Assembly: GCA_027083485.1 (NCBI GenBank)
Contig: JALWOO010000664.1
Span: 1 to 14,850, forward strand
DNA length: 14,850 bases
Source: Amylibacter sp.
GTDB lineage: Bacteria; Pseudomonadota; Alphaproteobacteria; Rhodobacterales; Rhodobacteraceae
Direction: 5' to 3'
Position 1 is the first letter of the stretch; each line of letters opens with the position of its first letter. A program made the translations under genes and the position numbers. The notes beneath the pieces are model-generated. The model did no database searches, had not been told where the DNA came from, and saw only the letters and a program-made list of their open reading frames with translations. Positions 8,331-14,233 of the stretch are shown piece by piece.

Positions 8331-9017
8331 CTATCCCTTCGGGGCCAGCAGACGCAGGGCGGCTTTGATCAGCGCGCCACTGTCAAGATCCGGAGCGGTG
8401 CCGCTGGCCTCTGCCACGGCGGTTGCCGCATCGCTGTGACCATAGCCAAGGTTGACCAGTGCGGAAAGCGCATCGGCCTGCGCGGCGGCGGACAGGTTAG
8501 GGGGGGGCGTCTTGCGGGTGGCCGGTTCAACAGCGGGCGCGGCAATAGGCGTTTCTATGACCATATCCTGATCCGCCTGTGCCTGCTCCGCGCCAGCGGC
8601 CCCCATGGCAATAATCTTGGCGGCCTTGTCCTTCAGTTCCACCACAATGCGCTGGGCCAGTTTCGGACCAACGCCCGGCGCGGCCTTGATTGCGGCGATA
8701 TCGCCAAGGGTGATGGCGCGTGATACGCCGTCAGTGCCGAGCGTGCCGGCAATTGCCAGCGCCACCTTGGCCCCGACCCCCTGAACCGAGGTCAGCAGCT
8801 TGTGCCATTCCTTTTCCGCCAGCGTCAGAAAGCCGAACAGTTGCAGATTGTCCTCGCGCACCAGCATATCCGTATAAAGCGCCACCACGCCGCCGCGCGG
8901 GGGCAGGGCCGACAGGGTGCGCTCAGAGCAATACACGAGATAGCCAACCCCCTGCACATCCACCAGCACATGGGTGTTGTCGCGGTAATCCACGCGGCCT
9001 GTTATTTTACCGATCAT
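8331..9017 (-). CDS. ruvA: Holliday junction DNA-binding protein RuvA
   Basis: RuvA tetramers hold the junction in a square-planar form and load RuvB. The 228-residue protein begins [10 protein letters not shown]. It has the acidic pin residues Glu55 and Asp56 ([12 protein letters not shown]) at the same positions as E. coli. Two helix-hairpin-helix motifs follow ([13 protein letters not shown] and [12 protein letters not shown]), then an Ala/Pro/Gln-rich flexible linker (about 140-180) and the C-terminal RuvB-binding domain ([19 protein letters not shown]). It is about 25 residues longer than E. coli RuvA, all in the linker. I chose ATG 9017, which shares ATGA with the ruvC stop; the longer in-frame start at 9086 would lie inside ruvC and add non-family sequence. 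Confidence 0.97.
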   Translation of the reverse strand: MIGKITGRVDYRDNTHVLVDVQGVGYLVYCSERTLSALPPRGGVVALYTDMLVREDNLQLFGFLTLAEKEWHKLLTSVQGVGAKVALAIAGTLGTDGVSRAITLGDIAAIKAAPGVGPKLAQRIVVELKDKAAKIIAMGAAGAEQAQADQDMVIETPIAAPAVEPATRKTPPPNLSAAAQADALSALVNLGYGHSDAATAVAEASGTAPDLDSGALIKAALRLLAPKG

Positions 9018-9526
9018 TTTGCCCCTCCTGCGCGGGCAATCGCCGCGTCCAGACGTCCGGAAAACTGTGCGTGATGCGCATGGCACAAGGCAATCGCCAA
9101 GGCGTCCGCCGCATCCGGCCCTGTGGGCACCACACCGGGTAATTGCAAGCGTACCATATGTTCCACCTGTCGTTTATCCGCATGGCCGACACCGACCACA
9201 ACCTTTTTTACTGTGTTGGGCGCGTATTCGGCGACCTCAAGCCCGGCCTGCGCCGGTACCAGCAGGCAAATGCCGCGGGCCTGCCCGAGCTTCAGTGTGC
9301 CGACCCCGTCCTTGTTGACAAAGGTCTTTTCCACGGCAGAGGTGTCGGGCCGGTGTTGGCGGATCACCTGTTCAAGCTGCACATGCAGGCTCAGCAATCT
9401 TTGCGCCAGATCGGCACCGGTGGATTTGCAGACGCCATTGGCCACATGGGTCAGCTTTGAACCTGCCACATCCACAATTCCCCATCCCAGATTTCGCAAT
9501 CCCGGATCAATTCCGATAACACGCAT
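9014..9526 (-). CDS. ruvC: Crossover junction endodeoxyribonuclease RuvC
   Basis: RuvC is the dimeric Mg-dependent resolvase that nicks Holliday junctions symmetrically. The 170-residue protein shows the RNase H-like fold with catalytic Asp7 (GIDPG), Glu66 ([10 protein letters not shown]), Asp138 and Asp141 ([14 protein letters not shown]), all at the same numbers as E. coli. I chose ATG 9526 because it gives the standard MRVIGIDPG start and has AGAGG 4 bases upstream. The reading frame stays open to 9721, but those extra 65 residues are not family sequence and would cover the promoter region. It is the first gene of the long minus-strand run, and a putative LexA box lies 33 bases upstream. 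Confidence 0.98.
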   Translation of the reverse strand: MRVIGIDPGLRNLGWGIVDVAGSKLTHVANGVCKSTGADLAQRLLSLHVQLEQVIRQHRPDTSAVEKTFVNKDGVGTLKLGQARGICLLVPAQAGLEVAEYAPNTVKKVVVGVGHADKRQVEHMVRLQLPGVVPTGPDAADALAIALCHAHHAQFSGRLDAAIARAGGAK

Positions 9527-9558
9527 GTTGCCTCTGCCTTGTTGTTTCATCAGCCGTA

Positions 9559-9573
9559 GCACGAAACGAGAAC
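9559..9573 (-). promoter_or_regulatory. Putative LexA (SOS) box upstream of ruvC
   Basis: On the minus strand the sequence is GTTCTCGTTTCGTGC, i.e. GTTC-N7-GTGC. The alphaproteobacterial LexA operator known from Rhodobacter is GTTC-N7-GTTC, so this has one mismatch in eight fixed bases. It lies 33 bases before the ruvC ATG, between a TTGGCC (9582-9577) and a weak CTACGG (9559-9554) spaced 17 bases apart, which could be -35 and -10 elements. ruvCAB or ruvAB are SOS-regulated in many bacteria. The site itself is a sequence match; regulation is inferred. Confidence 0.45.
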
Positions 9574-9832
9574 ATAGGCCAAGGGCTGTTAACCATCTGT
9601 GCGAATTTATCGGCAATCTGTGGCTTTGTGATTCGAAATGGTGGCCGGAATCGGAATGCAGGGGGGCGCGCACCGGCAGCCAAAAGGAAAAAGACAGAAA
9701 ATACCAATAAAATAACGGCATATTTTCGCCATAATTGGCCGCAAAAGAGCCGTTTGCGAAGTGAAATATCCTGATTGCGACGCTTTTGGGCCGCTATGCA
9801 AAACGGGCATTTCAGGCATGCAATAATCGCGT

Positions 9833-9860
9833 TTGTAGCGGGGGTGCTTCCCTCCTACAT
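9833..9860 (+). promoter_or_regulatory. Possible promoter of the DUF1127 gene
   Basis: TTGTAG (9833-9838) and CTACAT (9855-9860) are 16 bases apart. A TTG-type -35 with a CTAC/CTAT-type -10 resembles alphaproteobacterial heat-shock sigma (RpoH) promoters more than sigma-70 ones. Transcription would start near 9867 and leave a leader of about 50 bases. Weak evidence, from sequence inspection only. Confidence 0.3.
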
Positions 9861-9918
9861 GCTCGTCCAGACGCAAGGCAATTCCGCCAAAGACGCGCAT
9901 TTTACAAGGATCAAGATC

Positions 9919-10125
9919 ATGGCCCTGGCTACTTTCACCCGCCCGGCTCCTTTTGGGGCCATCGCAACTCATGCAGTTGTAAACCGCTTTGAAGCCGTTC
10001 TGAACGCAATTATCGCGTGGAACAAAACCCGTAAAACACAAAAAGCCCTGATGGCGCTTTCCAACCGTCAACTGGAAGACATCGGTCTGACACGCGGCGA
10101 TATCGTGGCAATGTCATTTCGTTAA
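9919..10125 (+). CDS. DUF1127 domain small basic protein
   Basis: This 68-residue protein ends with the DUF1127 (YjiS-like) motif LMALSNRQLEDIGLTRGDI (about residues 45-63), preceded by an amphipathic helical segment (NRFEAVLNAIIAWNKTRKTQKA). Family members are arginine/lysine-rich microproteins; in several alphaproteobacteria they have been linked to RNA turnover, stress or phosphate/carbon responses, sometimes together with 3'UTR-derived small RNAs. ATG 9919 is chosen because AAGGA lies 8 bases upstream and homologs begin close to the motif. The frame is open back to 9775, but the extra 48 residues are atypical and cover the leader. The gene stands alone, divergent from ruvC, and ends in a strong terminator. 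The precise role is unknown. Confidence 0.9.
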   Translation: MALATFTRPAPFGAIATHAVVNRFEAVLNAIIAWNKTRKTQKALMALSNRQLEDIGLTRGDIVAMSFR

Positions 10126-10217
10126 AACGAACGGCTATTGCAGCAATAGGCAAACGCTTTCTTCTCCCGCAAGTGTAAGCACGTAACCCTCTGGAATAAT
10201 GTTCCAGAGGGTTTTTT
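10126..10217 (+). ncRNA. Candidate 3'UTR-derived small RNA downstream of DUF1127
   Basis: After the DUF1127 stop there is a compact 92-base tail. It has a small hairpin CTATTG-CAG-CAATAG (10135-10149), a C/T-rich unpaired stretch with CTTCTCCCGC, and the strong terminator. In Rhodobacter sphaeroides the DUF1127 gene ccaF1 is followed by the CcsR small RNAs with anti-Shine-Dalgarno CCUCC motifs. The arrangement is similar here, but the exact CCTCCTCCC loop motif is absent, so homology is not established. Confidence 0.3.
10185..10217 (+). terminator. Strong rho-independent terminator
   Basis: Perfect 12-base stem AACCCTCTGGAA (10185-10196), loop TAATG, TTCCAGAGGGTT (10202-10213), then TTTT. 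It terminates the DUF1127 transcript. On the minus strand the hairpin lies after the convergent gene ending at 10229 but has no T-tail, so it is directional towards plus. Confidence 0.95.
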
Positions 10218-10228
10218 ATTGGAGTTTT

Positions 10229-10561
10229 CTAATCATAAAACGGCGTCATCTGCGCCACGATCACCGAATTTTCATCCAGCGCCCGTTGCATTAGGGCGCG
10301 CTCTTCGTCGCTGATGTCGTGGCCTTCGGCCTGCCGTTCTTCCAGCGTGCCGTATCCGGTGACATCCAGCGGGGCCAGCTCGGCCTGTTTCAGGATCGCT
10401 ACGGTTTCGCGCACGGCCTCTGCTTCGTCCACGCCGGAAGCATAGACCATCAGCGCACCGCCGGTTGCCTTTTTGGGCAGGCCGTCACCTTTGGAGCGTC
10501 CCACCTGCACCAGCAGAGTGTAGACTTGCTGGGGGCGTTTGGTTTTCTTTTCATTGGCCAT
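10229..10561 (-). CDS. Unrecognised 110-residue cytosolic protein divergent from cydAB
   Basis: I do not recognise this protein. From ATG 10561 it is 110 residues: a basic N-terminus (MANEKKTKRPQQ), a beta strand (VYTLLVQVGRSKGDGLP) and GGALMVYASGVDEAEAV. A helix (RETVAILKQAELAPLDVTGYG) follows, then an acidic helical tail (GHDISDEERALMQRALDENS) ending in VAQMTPFYD. The alternating strand-helix-strand-helix pattern suggests a small ferredoxin-like alpha/beta fold. There is no signal peptide or membrane helix. GGAG sits 6 bases before the chosen ATG; the alternative ATG at 10573 would place that GGAG inside the coding sequence. It diverges from cydA across 205 bases and converges on the DUF1127 gene. 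A TTGAAC/TATAGC pair 15 bases apart (10624-10598, minus) could be its promoter. Confidence 0.82.
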   Translation of the reverse strand: MANEKKTKRPQQVYTLLVQVGRSKGDGLPKKATGGALMVYASGVDEAEAVRETVAILKQAELAPLDVTGYGTLEERQAEGHDISDEERALMQRALDENSVIVAQMTPFYD

Positions 10562-10635
10562 GGGTGGCTCCATTGGGTCGGTGCTGATCTAAGTTTGGCT
10601 ATAAGGATTTCGGATCCGGTTCAAGGTGACATTTT

Positions 10636-10651
10636 CATATGTATGCATATG
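10636..10651. promoter_or_regulatory. Candidate operator: repeated CATATG half-sites upstream of cydA
   Basis: CATATG-TATG-CATATG: two copies of a self-complementary hexamer 10 bases apart, one helical turn. It sits 51 bases upstream of the probable cydA -35 and just upstream of the divergent gene's possible -35. No FNR-type TTGAT-N4-ATCAA site is visible nearby. Which regulator, if any, binds is unknown. Confidence 0.3.
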
Positions 10652-10701
10652 CACCAAACGGGCATCGAGTATGCCGGATTGTCGGGCAGAAACCCGTGAC
10701 T

Positions 10702-10729
10702 TTGTAAAAACCGCTCTATCTGCTATACA
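10702..10729 (+). promoter_or_regulatory. Probable sigma-70-type promoter for cydAB
   Basis: TTGTAA (10702-10707) and TATACA (10724-10729) are 16 bases apart. The transcript would start near 10736 and give a leader of about 30 bases before the GGAGG and ATG of cydA. Sequence match only. Confidence 0.5.
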
Positions 10730-10766
10730 GTCAAAAGCCCCAATTCACCCATTCATGGAGGCACTC

Positions 10767-12173
10767 ATGGAATTCCTTGGCTTGTCCGCGCTGGACCTGG
10801 CGCGGATGCAATTCTCGTTTACAATTGGCGTTCACATACTATTTCCCGCATTTACGATCGGGCTTGCCAGTTATCTGGCGGTTCTGGAACTGCTCTGGCT
10901 AGTGACGGGGCGTGATGTTTTTATCCAGCTGTTTAAATACTGGATCAAAATTTTCGCGGTGATTTTCGCCATGGGCGTGGTGTCAGGGATTGTTATGTCC
11001 TATGAATTCGGCACCAACTGGGCGGTATTTGCCGATAAGACGGGGCCGATACTGGGGCCTTTGCTGGCCTATGAGGTCATGTCCGCGTTTTTTCTGGAGG
11101 CCGGCTTTCTGGGAATTATGTTGTTCGGGCTGGATCGCGTCGGCAAAAAGCTGCATTTTGCGGCGACGTCGATGGTGGCGATCGGGACGTTCTTTTCCGC
11201 TTTCTGGATTACATCGGCCAATAGCTGGATGCAGACGCCGGTTGGTTACAGCATAAACGACGTGGGGCAGTTTGTGCCTGAGGACTGGTTGCAAATCGTT
11301 TTCAACCCCTCATTTCCCTATCGTATGTTGCATATGCTGTTGGCTGCCTATCTGACCACGGCTTTTGTGGTGGGGGCTGTGGGCGCATGGCATCTGCTGC
11401 GGGATAAATCCAATGGCGGTGCGCGGATGATGTTTTCCATGGCAATGTGGATGGCTGCGGTGGTTGCACCTGTGCAGATCATGGTCGGGGATGCGCATGG
11501 TTTAAACACGCTTGAACACCAGCCTGCAAAAATTGCGGCAATGGAGGGTCACTTTGAAACCCACAAAGGCGCGCCTTTGATCCTGTTCGGTATTCCGGAC
11601 ATGGAAGCAGAGAAAACCAGATATGCAATCGAGGTTCCCAAGCTGGGATCGATTATTCTGACCCATTCGCTTGATGGTGAATTAAAGGGCCTGAAGGAAT
11701 TCCCCAAAGAGGACAGACCTAATGCACTGGTTCTGTTTTGGGCGTTCCGTGTGATGGTGGCGCTGGGCACTGCGATGGCGCTTGTGGGGCTGGTCAGCCT
11801 TTGGTTGCGCTGGCGCGGGAAACTGTATGACACCCGTTTGTTCCATTGGGCAGCACTGGCGATGGGACCGGCCGGTTTTATCGCGGTTATTGCCGGTTGG
11901 ACGGTGACAGAGGTCGGGCGCCAACCGTTCACGGTGTACGGCCTGTTGCGGACAGTCGATTCGATTTCGCCGGTCGAGGCACCGGCCATTGCAACAACGC
12001 TTGCGACATTTGCCGTGGTCTATTTTTCGGTGTTCGGATTTGGCGTTTTTTACGTGCTTCGCATGATGGCCAAACCTCCGGCCGATCAACAGCCACCGAT
12101 AGATATCCGGCCGACTATTGCCGTGGATAGCCTGATTGCCGCAACTTCAGGAAAGGGAAATTCCAATGTTTGA
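10767..12173 (+). CDS. cydA: Cytochrome bd oxidase subunit I, short-Q-loop (CIO) type
   Basis: CydA carries hemes b558, b595 and d and oxidises quinol while reducing oxygen to water in the inner membrane. The 468-residue polytopic protein has His23 and Met330 (FWAFRVMVALG) as b558 ligands and His189 as the other conserved heme histidine. It also has Glu103/Glu111 (AYEVMSAFFLEAGF), the Q-loop pair Lys255/Glu260 (HQPAKIAAMEGH) and GRQP (384-387). The Q-loop is short (no C-terminal insert; E. coli CydA is over 50 residues longer), and GRQPFTVYGLLRT is typical of the cyanide-insensitive CioA group; cioA would be an equally fair name. ATG 10767 has GGAGG 5 bases upstream. Earlier in-frame ATGs (10755 or 10626) lack this and lie in the promoter. 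The end overlaps cydB by 8 bases. Confidence 0.96.
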   Translation: MEFLGLSALDLARMQFSFTIGVHILFPAFTIGLASYLAVLELLWLVTGRDVFIQLFKYWIKIFAVIFAMGVVSGIVMSYEFGTNWAVFADKTGPILGPLLAYEVMSAFFLEAGFLGIMLFGLDRVGKKLHFAATSMVAIGTFFSAFWITSANSWMQTPVGYSINDVGQFVPEDWLQIVFNPSFPYRMLHMLLAAYLTTAFVVGAVGAWHLLRDKSNGGARMMFSMAMWMAAVVAPVQIMVGDAHGLNTLEHQPAKIAAMEGHFETHKGAPLILFGIPDMEAEKTRYAIEVPKLGSIILTHSLDGELKGLKEFPKEDRPNALVLFWAFRVMVALGTAMALVGLVSLWLRWRGKLYDTRLFHWAALAMGPAGFIAVIAGWTVTEVGRQPFTVYGLLRTVDSISPVEAPAIATTLATFAVVYFSVFGFGVFYVLRMMAKPPADQQPPIDIRPTIAVDSLIAATSGKGNSNV

Positions 12174-13176
12174 TGCGATTGATTTACCCACCATCTGGGC
12201 GGGGCTTTTGGCGGTCACCGTGCTGATCTATGTCCTGTTGGACGGCTTTGATCTGGGCATCGGAATTTTGTACCCGTTTCTGGACAAGGATAAGGAACGG
12301 GGCACAGCCATGAATACCGTGGCACCGGTTTGGGATGGCAATGAAACCTGGCTGGTGCTGGGCGGTGGCGGGTTGATGGCTGCTTTTCCGATGGCTTACG
12401 GAATTGTCATGTCGGCCCTGTATATGCCGATACTGGCCATGTTGATCGGGCTGGTTTTTCGCGGGGTATCATTTGAATTCCGCTGGCGCCATCCCAGCCA
12501 CGAAGGCATATGGGACGTCGGTTTTTTTGCCGGATCCGTCATTGCGACCTTTTCCCAAGGCATCGTGCTAGGGGCGTTTGTGCAAGGGATCAACGTTGAA
12601 GACCGCGCCTATGCGGGCGGCTGGTTTGACTGGCTGACGCCGTTTAGCCTGTTCACCGGCGCTTCACTGGTTGTGGGCTATGCGTTTTTGGGGGCGATGT
12701 GGCTGATTATGAAAACCGATGGCGGGTTGCGTGACAGGCTTTATAGGATGGCGCTGCCCCTGATGTTGGCGGTATTTGCAAGCACGGCTGTGACAAGCCT
12801 GTGGACACCGTTGTTATCGCCGCAGATTTTTGACCGTTGGTTCACCTTGCCCAATGCCTTGTTCCTGCTTCCGGTTCCGGTGATTGCGGCGTTTCTGGCG
12901 TGGCGGCTGTTTGTCAATTTGAAACGGCGCAATGATAACAAACCGTTCTTTCTGGCATTAGGGCTGTTTGTGCTGTCCTATGGTGGCCTCGGGATCAGTA
13001 TTTACCCCTATGTTGTCCCGCGTGCAATTACGGTTGCACAGGCGGCATCACCGAATGAAAGCCTTGCCTTCATGTTGCTGGGGGCGGTGGTCTTTTTGCC
13101 GCTGATCCTTGCGTATACCGGCTATTCCTACTGGATTTTTCGGGGCAAGGTCAAAGAGGGCGAGGGGTATCACTAA
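12166..13176 (+). CDS. cydB: Cytochrome bd oxidase subunit II, CIO type
   Basis: CydB is the pseudosymmetric membrane partner of CydA and is needed for assembly of the heme b595/d site. The 336-residue protein has about eight membrane helices, LDGFDLG (25-31) in helix 1 and WDGNETW (56-62) in the first loop, both family hallmarks. FRGVSFEFRWRH and QGIVLGAFVQG follow later. ATG 12166 lies inside the cydA end (8-base overlap) with AGGGA 8 bases upstream, indicating coupled translation. The upstream in-frame ATG at 12136 lies deeper in cydA and would add a polar leader. The stop codon shares an A with the next start (TAATG). No cydDC transporter genes are visible in this window. Confidence 0.96.
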   Translation: MFDAIDLPTIWAGLLAVTVLIYVLLDGFDLGIGILYPFLDKDKERGTAMNTVAPVWDGNETWLVLGGGGLMAAFPMAYGIVMSALYMPILAMLIGLVFRGVSFEFRWRHPSHEGIWDVGFFAGSVIATFSQGIVLGAFVQGINVEDRAYAGGWFDWLTPFSLFTGASLVVGYAFLGAMWLIMKTDGGLRDRLYRMALPLMLAVFASTAVTSLWTPLLSPQIFDRWFTLPNALFLLPVPVIAAFLAWRLFVNLKRRNDNKPFFLALGLFVLSYGGLGISIYPYVVPRAITVAQAASPNESLAFMLLGAVVFLPLILAYTGYSYWIFRGKVKEGEGYH

Positions 13177-13286
13177 TGGAAAACCCGCTTTACAAAAAAT
13201 GGTTGTGGTTTGTCGGTTTGTGGCTGGCAGGGTTTTTGACCCTGACAGTCGTAGGTTATGGCATCCGCATGGCGTTGGGGCTTTAG
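13176..13286 (+). CDS. DUF2474/CydX-like small subunit of the bd oxidase
   Basis: A 36-residue protein, MENPLYKKWLWFVGLWLAGF followed by LTLTVVGYGIRMALGL, whose start overlaps the cydB stop as TAATG. It has a short basic cytoplasmic end, one membrane helix (about 11-30) and a conserved-looking W-x-x-W/L pattern. DUF2474 proteins of this size sit at the end of CIO-type cydAB operons. They are thought to play the role of CydX, which caps CydA and stabilises the hemes. No separate ribosome site is obvious beyond GAGGGCGAGGGG within the cydB end, which is well placed. Position, length and one-helix topology make it a real gene, though it falls below common gene-length cut-offs. Assignment to DUF2474 is by pattern, not by search. 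Confidence 0.8.
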   Translation: MENPLYKKWLWFVGLWLAGFLTLTVVGYGIRMALGL

Positions 13287-13296
13287 CAGCCCCAAC
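13274..13296. terminator. Hairpin between convergent cyd operon and dapD
   Basis: GTTGGGGCT (13274-13282), loop TTAGC, AGCCCCAAC (13288-13296): a 9-base perfect stem overlapping the last codons and stop of the small cyd subunit. T-tracts are poor on both strands (TTAA on plus), so it may be a weak bidirectional terminator or an mRNA 3'-end protector rather than a classic terminator. Confidence 0.5.
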
Positions 13297-13309
13297 TTAA
13301 AGGATGCGT

Positions 13310-14137
13310 TTAGTCGCGCAGCAATTCGTTGATAGATGTCTTGGAGCGCGTCTTTGCGTCCACCTTTTTCACGATCACGGCGCAATACAGATGCACGCCG
13401 TTTTTGCTTGGCATGGAACCGGCCACCACGACAGAGCCGGCGGGCACTTCGCCGTACATGACTTCGCCGGTTTCACGGTCCAGAATTTTGGTGGACTGGC
13501 CAATGAAAACGCCCATGCCCAGAACCGAGCCTTCGCGCACGATGCAGCCCTCGACGACCTCGGAACGCGCGCCGATAAAGCAGTTGTCCTCGATGATGGT
13601 CGGGCCGGCCTGCATGGGTTCCAGCACGCCGCCAATACCGACACCGCCGGACAGATGCACGTTTTTGCCAATCTGGGCGCAGGACCCGACTGTGGCCCAT
13701 GTGTCAACCATGGTGCCGCTGTCCACATAGGCCCCGATATTCACGAATGACGGCATCAACACCACGCCCGGCGCGATATAGGCGGATTTGCGCACAACGC
13801 AGTTCGGCACGGCGCGGAAACCGGCATCGCGCCATTGGTTGTCGCCCCAGCCCTTGAATTTGCTGTCGACCTTGTCCCACCAGCCGCCAGCCTGCGGGCC
13901 GCCGTCCTGTTGTTCCATGTCCTTGATGCGAAAGCCCAGCAGTACTGCCTTTTTGGCCCACTGGTTTACATGCCATTCGCCATTGTCGCGTGGTTCTGCC
14001 ACCCGCAGCTTGCCGCTGTCCAACGCGTTCAGCGTATCCTCGATTGCTTCACGAACCTCGCCGGTGGTGGCGGGGCTGATGGTATCGCGGGCTTCCCACG
14101 CTGCTTCGATGGTGGTTTCGAGTTGGGCGTTAGACAT
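13310..14137 (-). CDS. dapD: Tetrahydrodipicolinate N-succinyltransferase
   Basis: DapD transfers succinyl from succinyl-CoA to tetrahydrodipicolinate in the succinylase branch of lysine and meso-diaminopimelate synthesis; the enzyme is cytosolic and trimeric. The 275-residue protein (E. coli: 274) has the helical N-terminal domain ([17 protein letters not shown]), then left-handed beta-helix hexapeptide repeats from about residue 110 to 230. Within these are [38 protein letters not shown] and [20 protein letters not shown] 14137 has GGAGAA 6 bases upstream. A good promoter precedes it. It stands alone and converges on the cyd operon. Its product, diaminopimelate, is the residue that Pal holds in peptidoglycan, a functional but not a regulatory link. 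Confidence 0.98.
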   Translation of the reverse strand: MSNAQLETTIEAAWEARDTISPATTGEVREAIEDTLNALDSGKLRVAEPRDNGEWHVNQWAKKAVLLGFRIKDMEQQDGGPQAGGWWDKVDSKFKGWGDNQWRDAGFRAVPNCVVRKSAYIAPGVVLMPSFVNIGAYVDSGTMVDTWATVGSCAQIGKNVHLSGGVGIGGVLEPMQAGPTIIEDNCFIGARSEVVEGCIVREGSVLGMGVFIGQSTKILDRETGEVMYGEVPAGSVVVAGSMPSKNGVHLYCAVIVKKVDAKTRSKTSINELLRD

Positions 14138-14177
14138 GGGGGTTCTCCAAAACTTGAACAGACATTGTTTGACCGAT

Positions 14178-14206
14178 GCTATACTGATAACAGTTCACAT
14201 TCGCAA
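14178..14206 (-). promoter_or_regulatory. Probable sigma-70-type promoter of dapD
   Basis: On the minus strand TTGCGA (14206-14201) and TATAGC (14183-14178) are separated by exactly 17 bases, giving a leader of about 34 bases to the dapD ATG. A TATACT on the opposite strand overlaps this -10 (14180-14185) and might serve the divergent gene, but its best -35 (TTGAAC, 14154-14159) is 20 bases away. Confidence 0.55.
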
Positions 14207-14233
14207 CGCGACATTCAGACTAGAGGTTTTCCA

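Larger units (their letters stand above)
9527..9918. other. Divergent 392-base non-coding region between ruvC and DUF1127 gene
   Basis: It should hold the ruvC promoter (left) and the DUF1127 promoter (right). Besides the LexA-like site I see two direct TTGCGA repeats exactly 21 bases apart (9754-9759 and 9775-9780). There is also an AT-rich stretch (9695-9735) and a CCCTCCT anti-Shine-Dalgarno-like run (9850-9856). Open frames across it on both strands lack ribosome sites and familiar protein sequence, so I call no gene here. Confidence 0.6.

Noticed and set aside
6627..8723. A 698-codon plus-strand open frame antisense to the unknown gene, ruvB and part of ruvA
   Set aside because: It mirrors certain genes on the other strand, has low-complexity Gly/Gln/Arg-rich sequence typical of antisense frames, and shows no domain or ribosome site.
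9775..9918. 48-residue N-terminal extension of the DUF1127 protein
   Set aside because: AAGGA precedes ATG 9919 and not 9775; the extension would cover the probable promoter and is not DUF1127-like.
9607..10071. Cys-rich 154-codon minus-strand frame across the ruvC-DUF1127 spacer
   Set aside because: It overlaps the DUF1127 gene antisense, lacks a ribosome site and resembles no family I know; the cysteines are scattered.
14154..14185. TTGAAC/TATACT as promoter of the LOG-family gene
   Set aside because: The 20-base spacer is too long, and the -10 is better explained as the overlap of the dapD promoter on the other strand.
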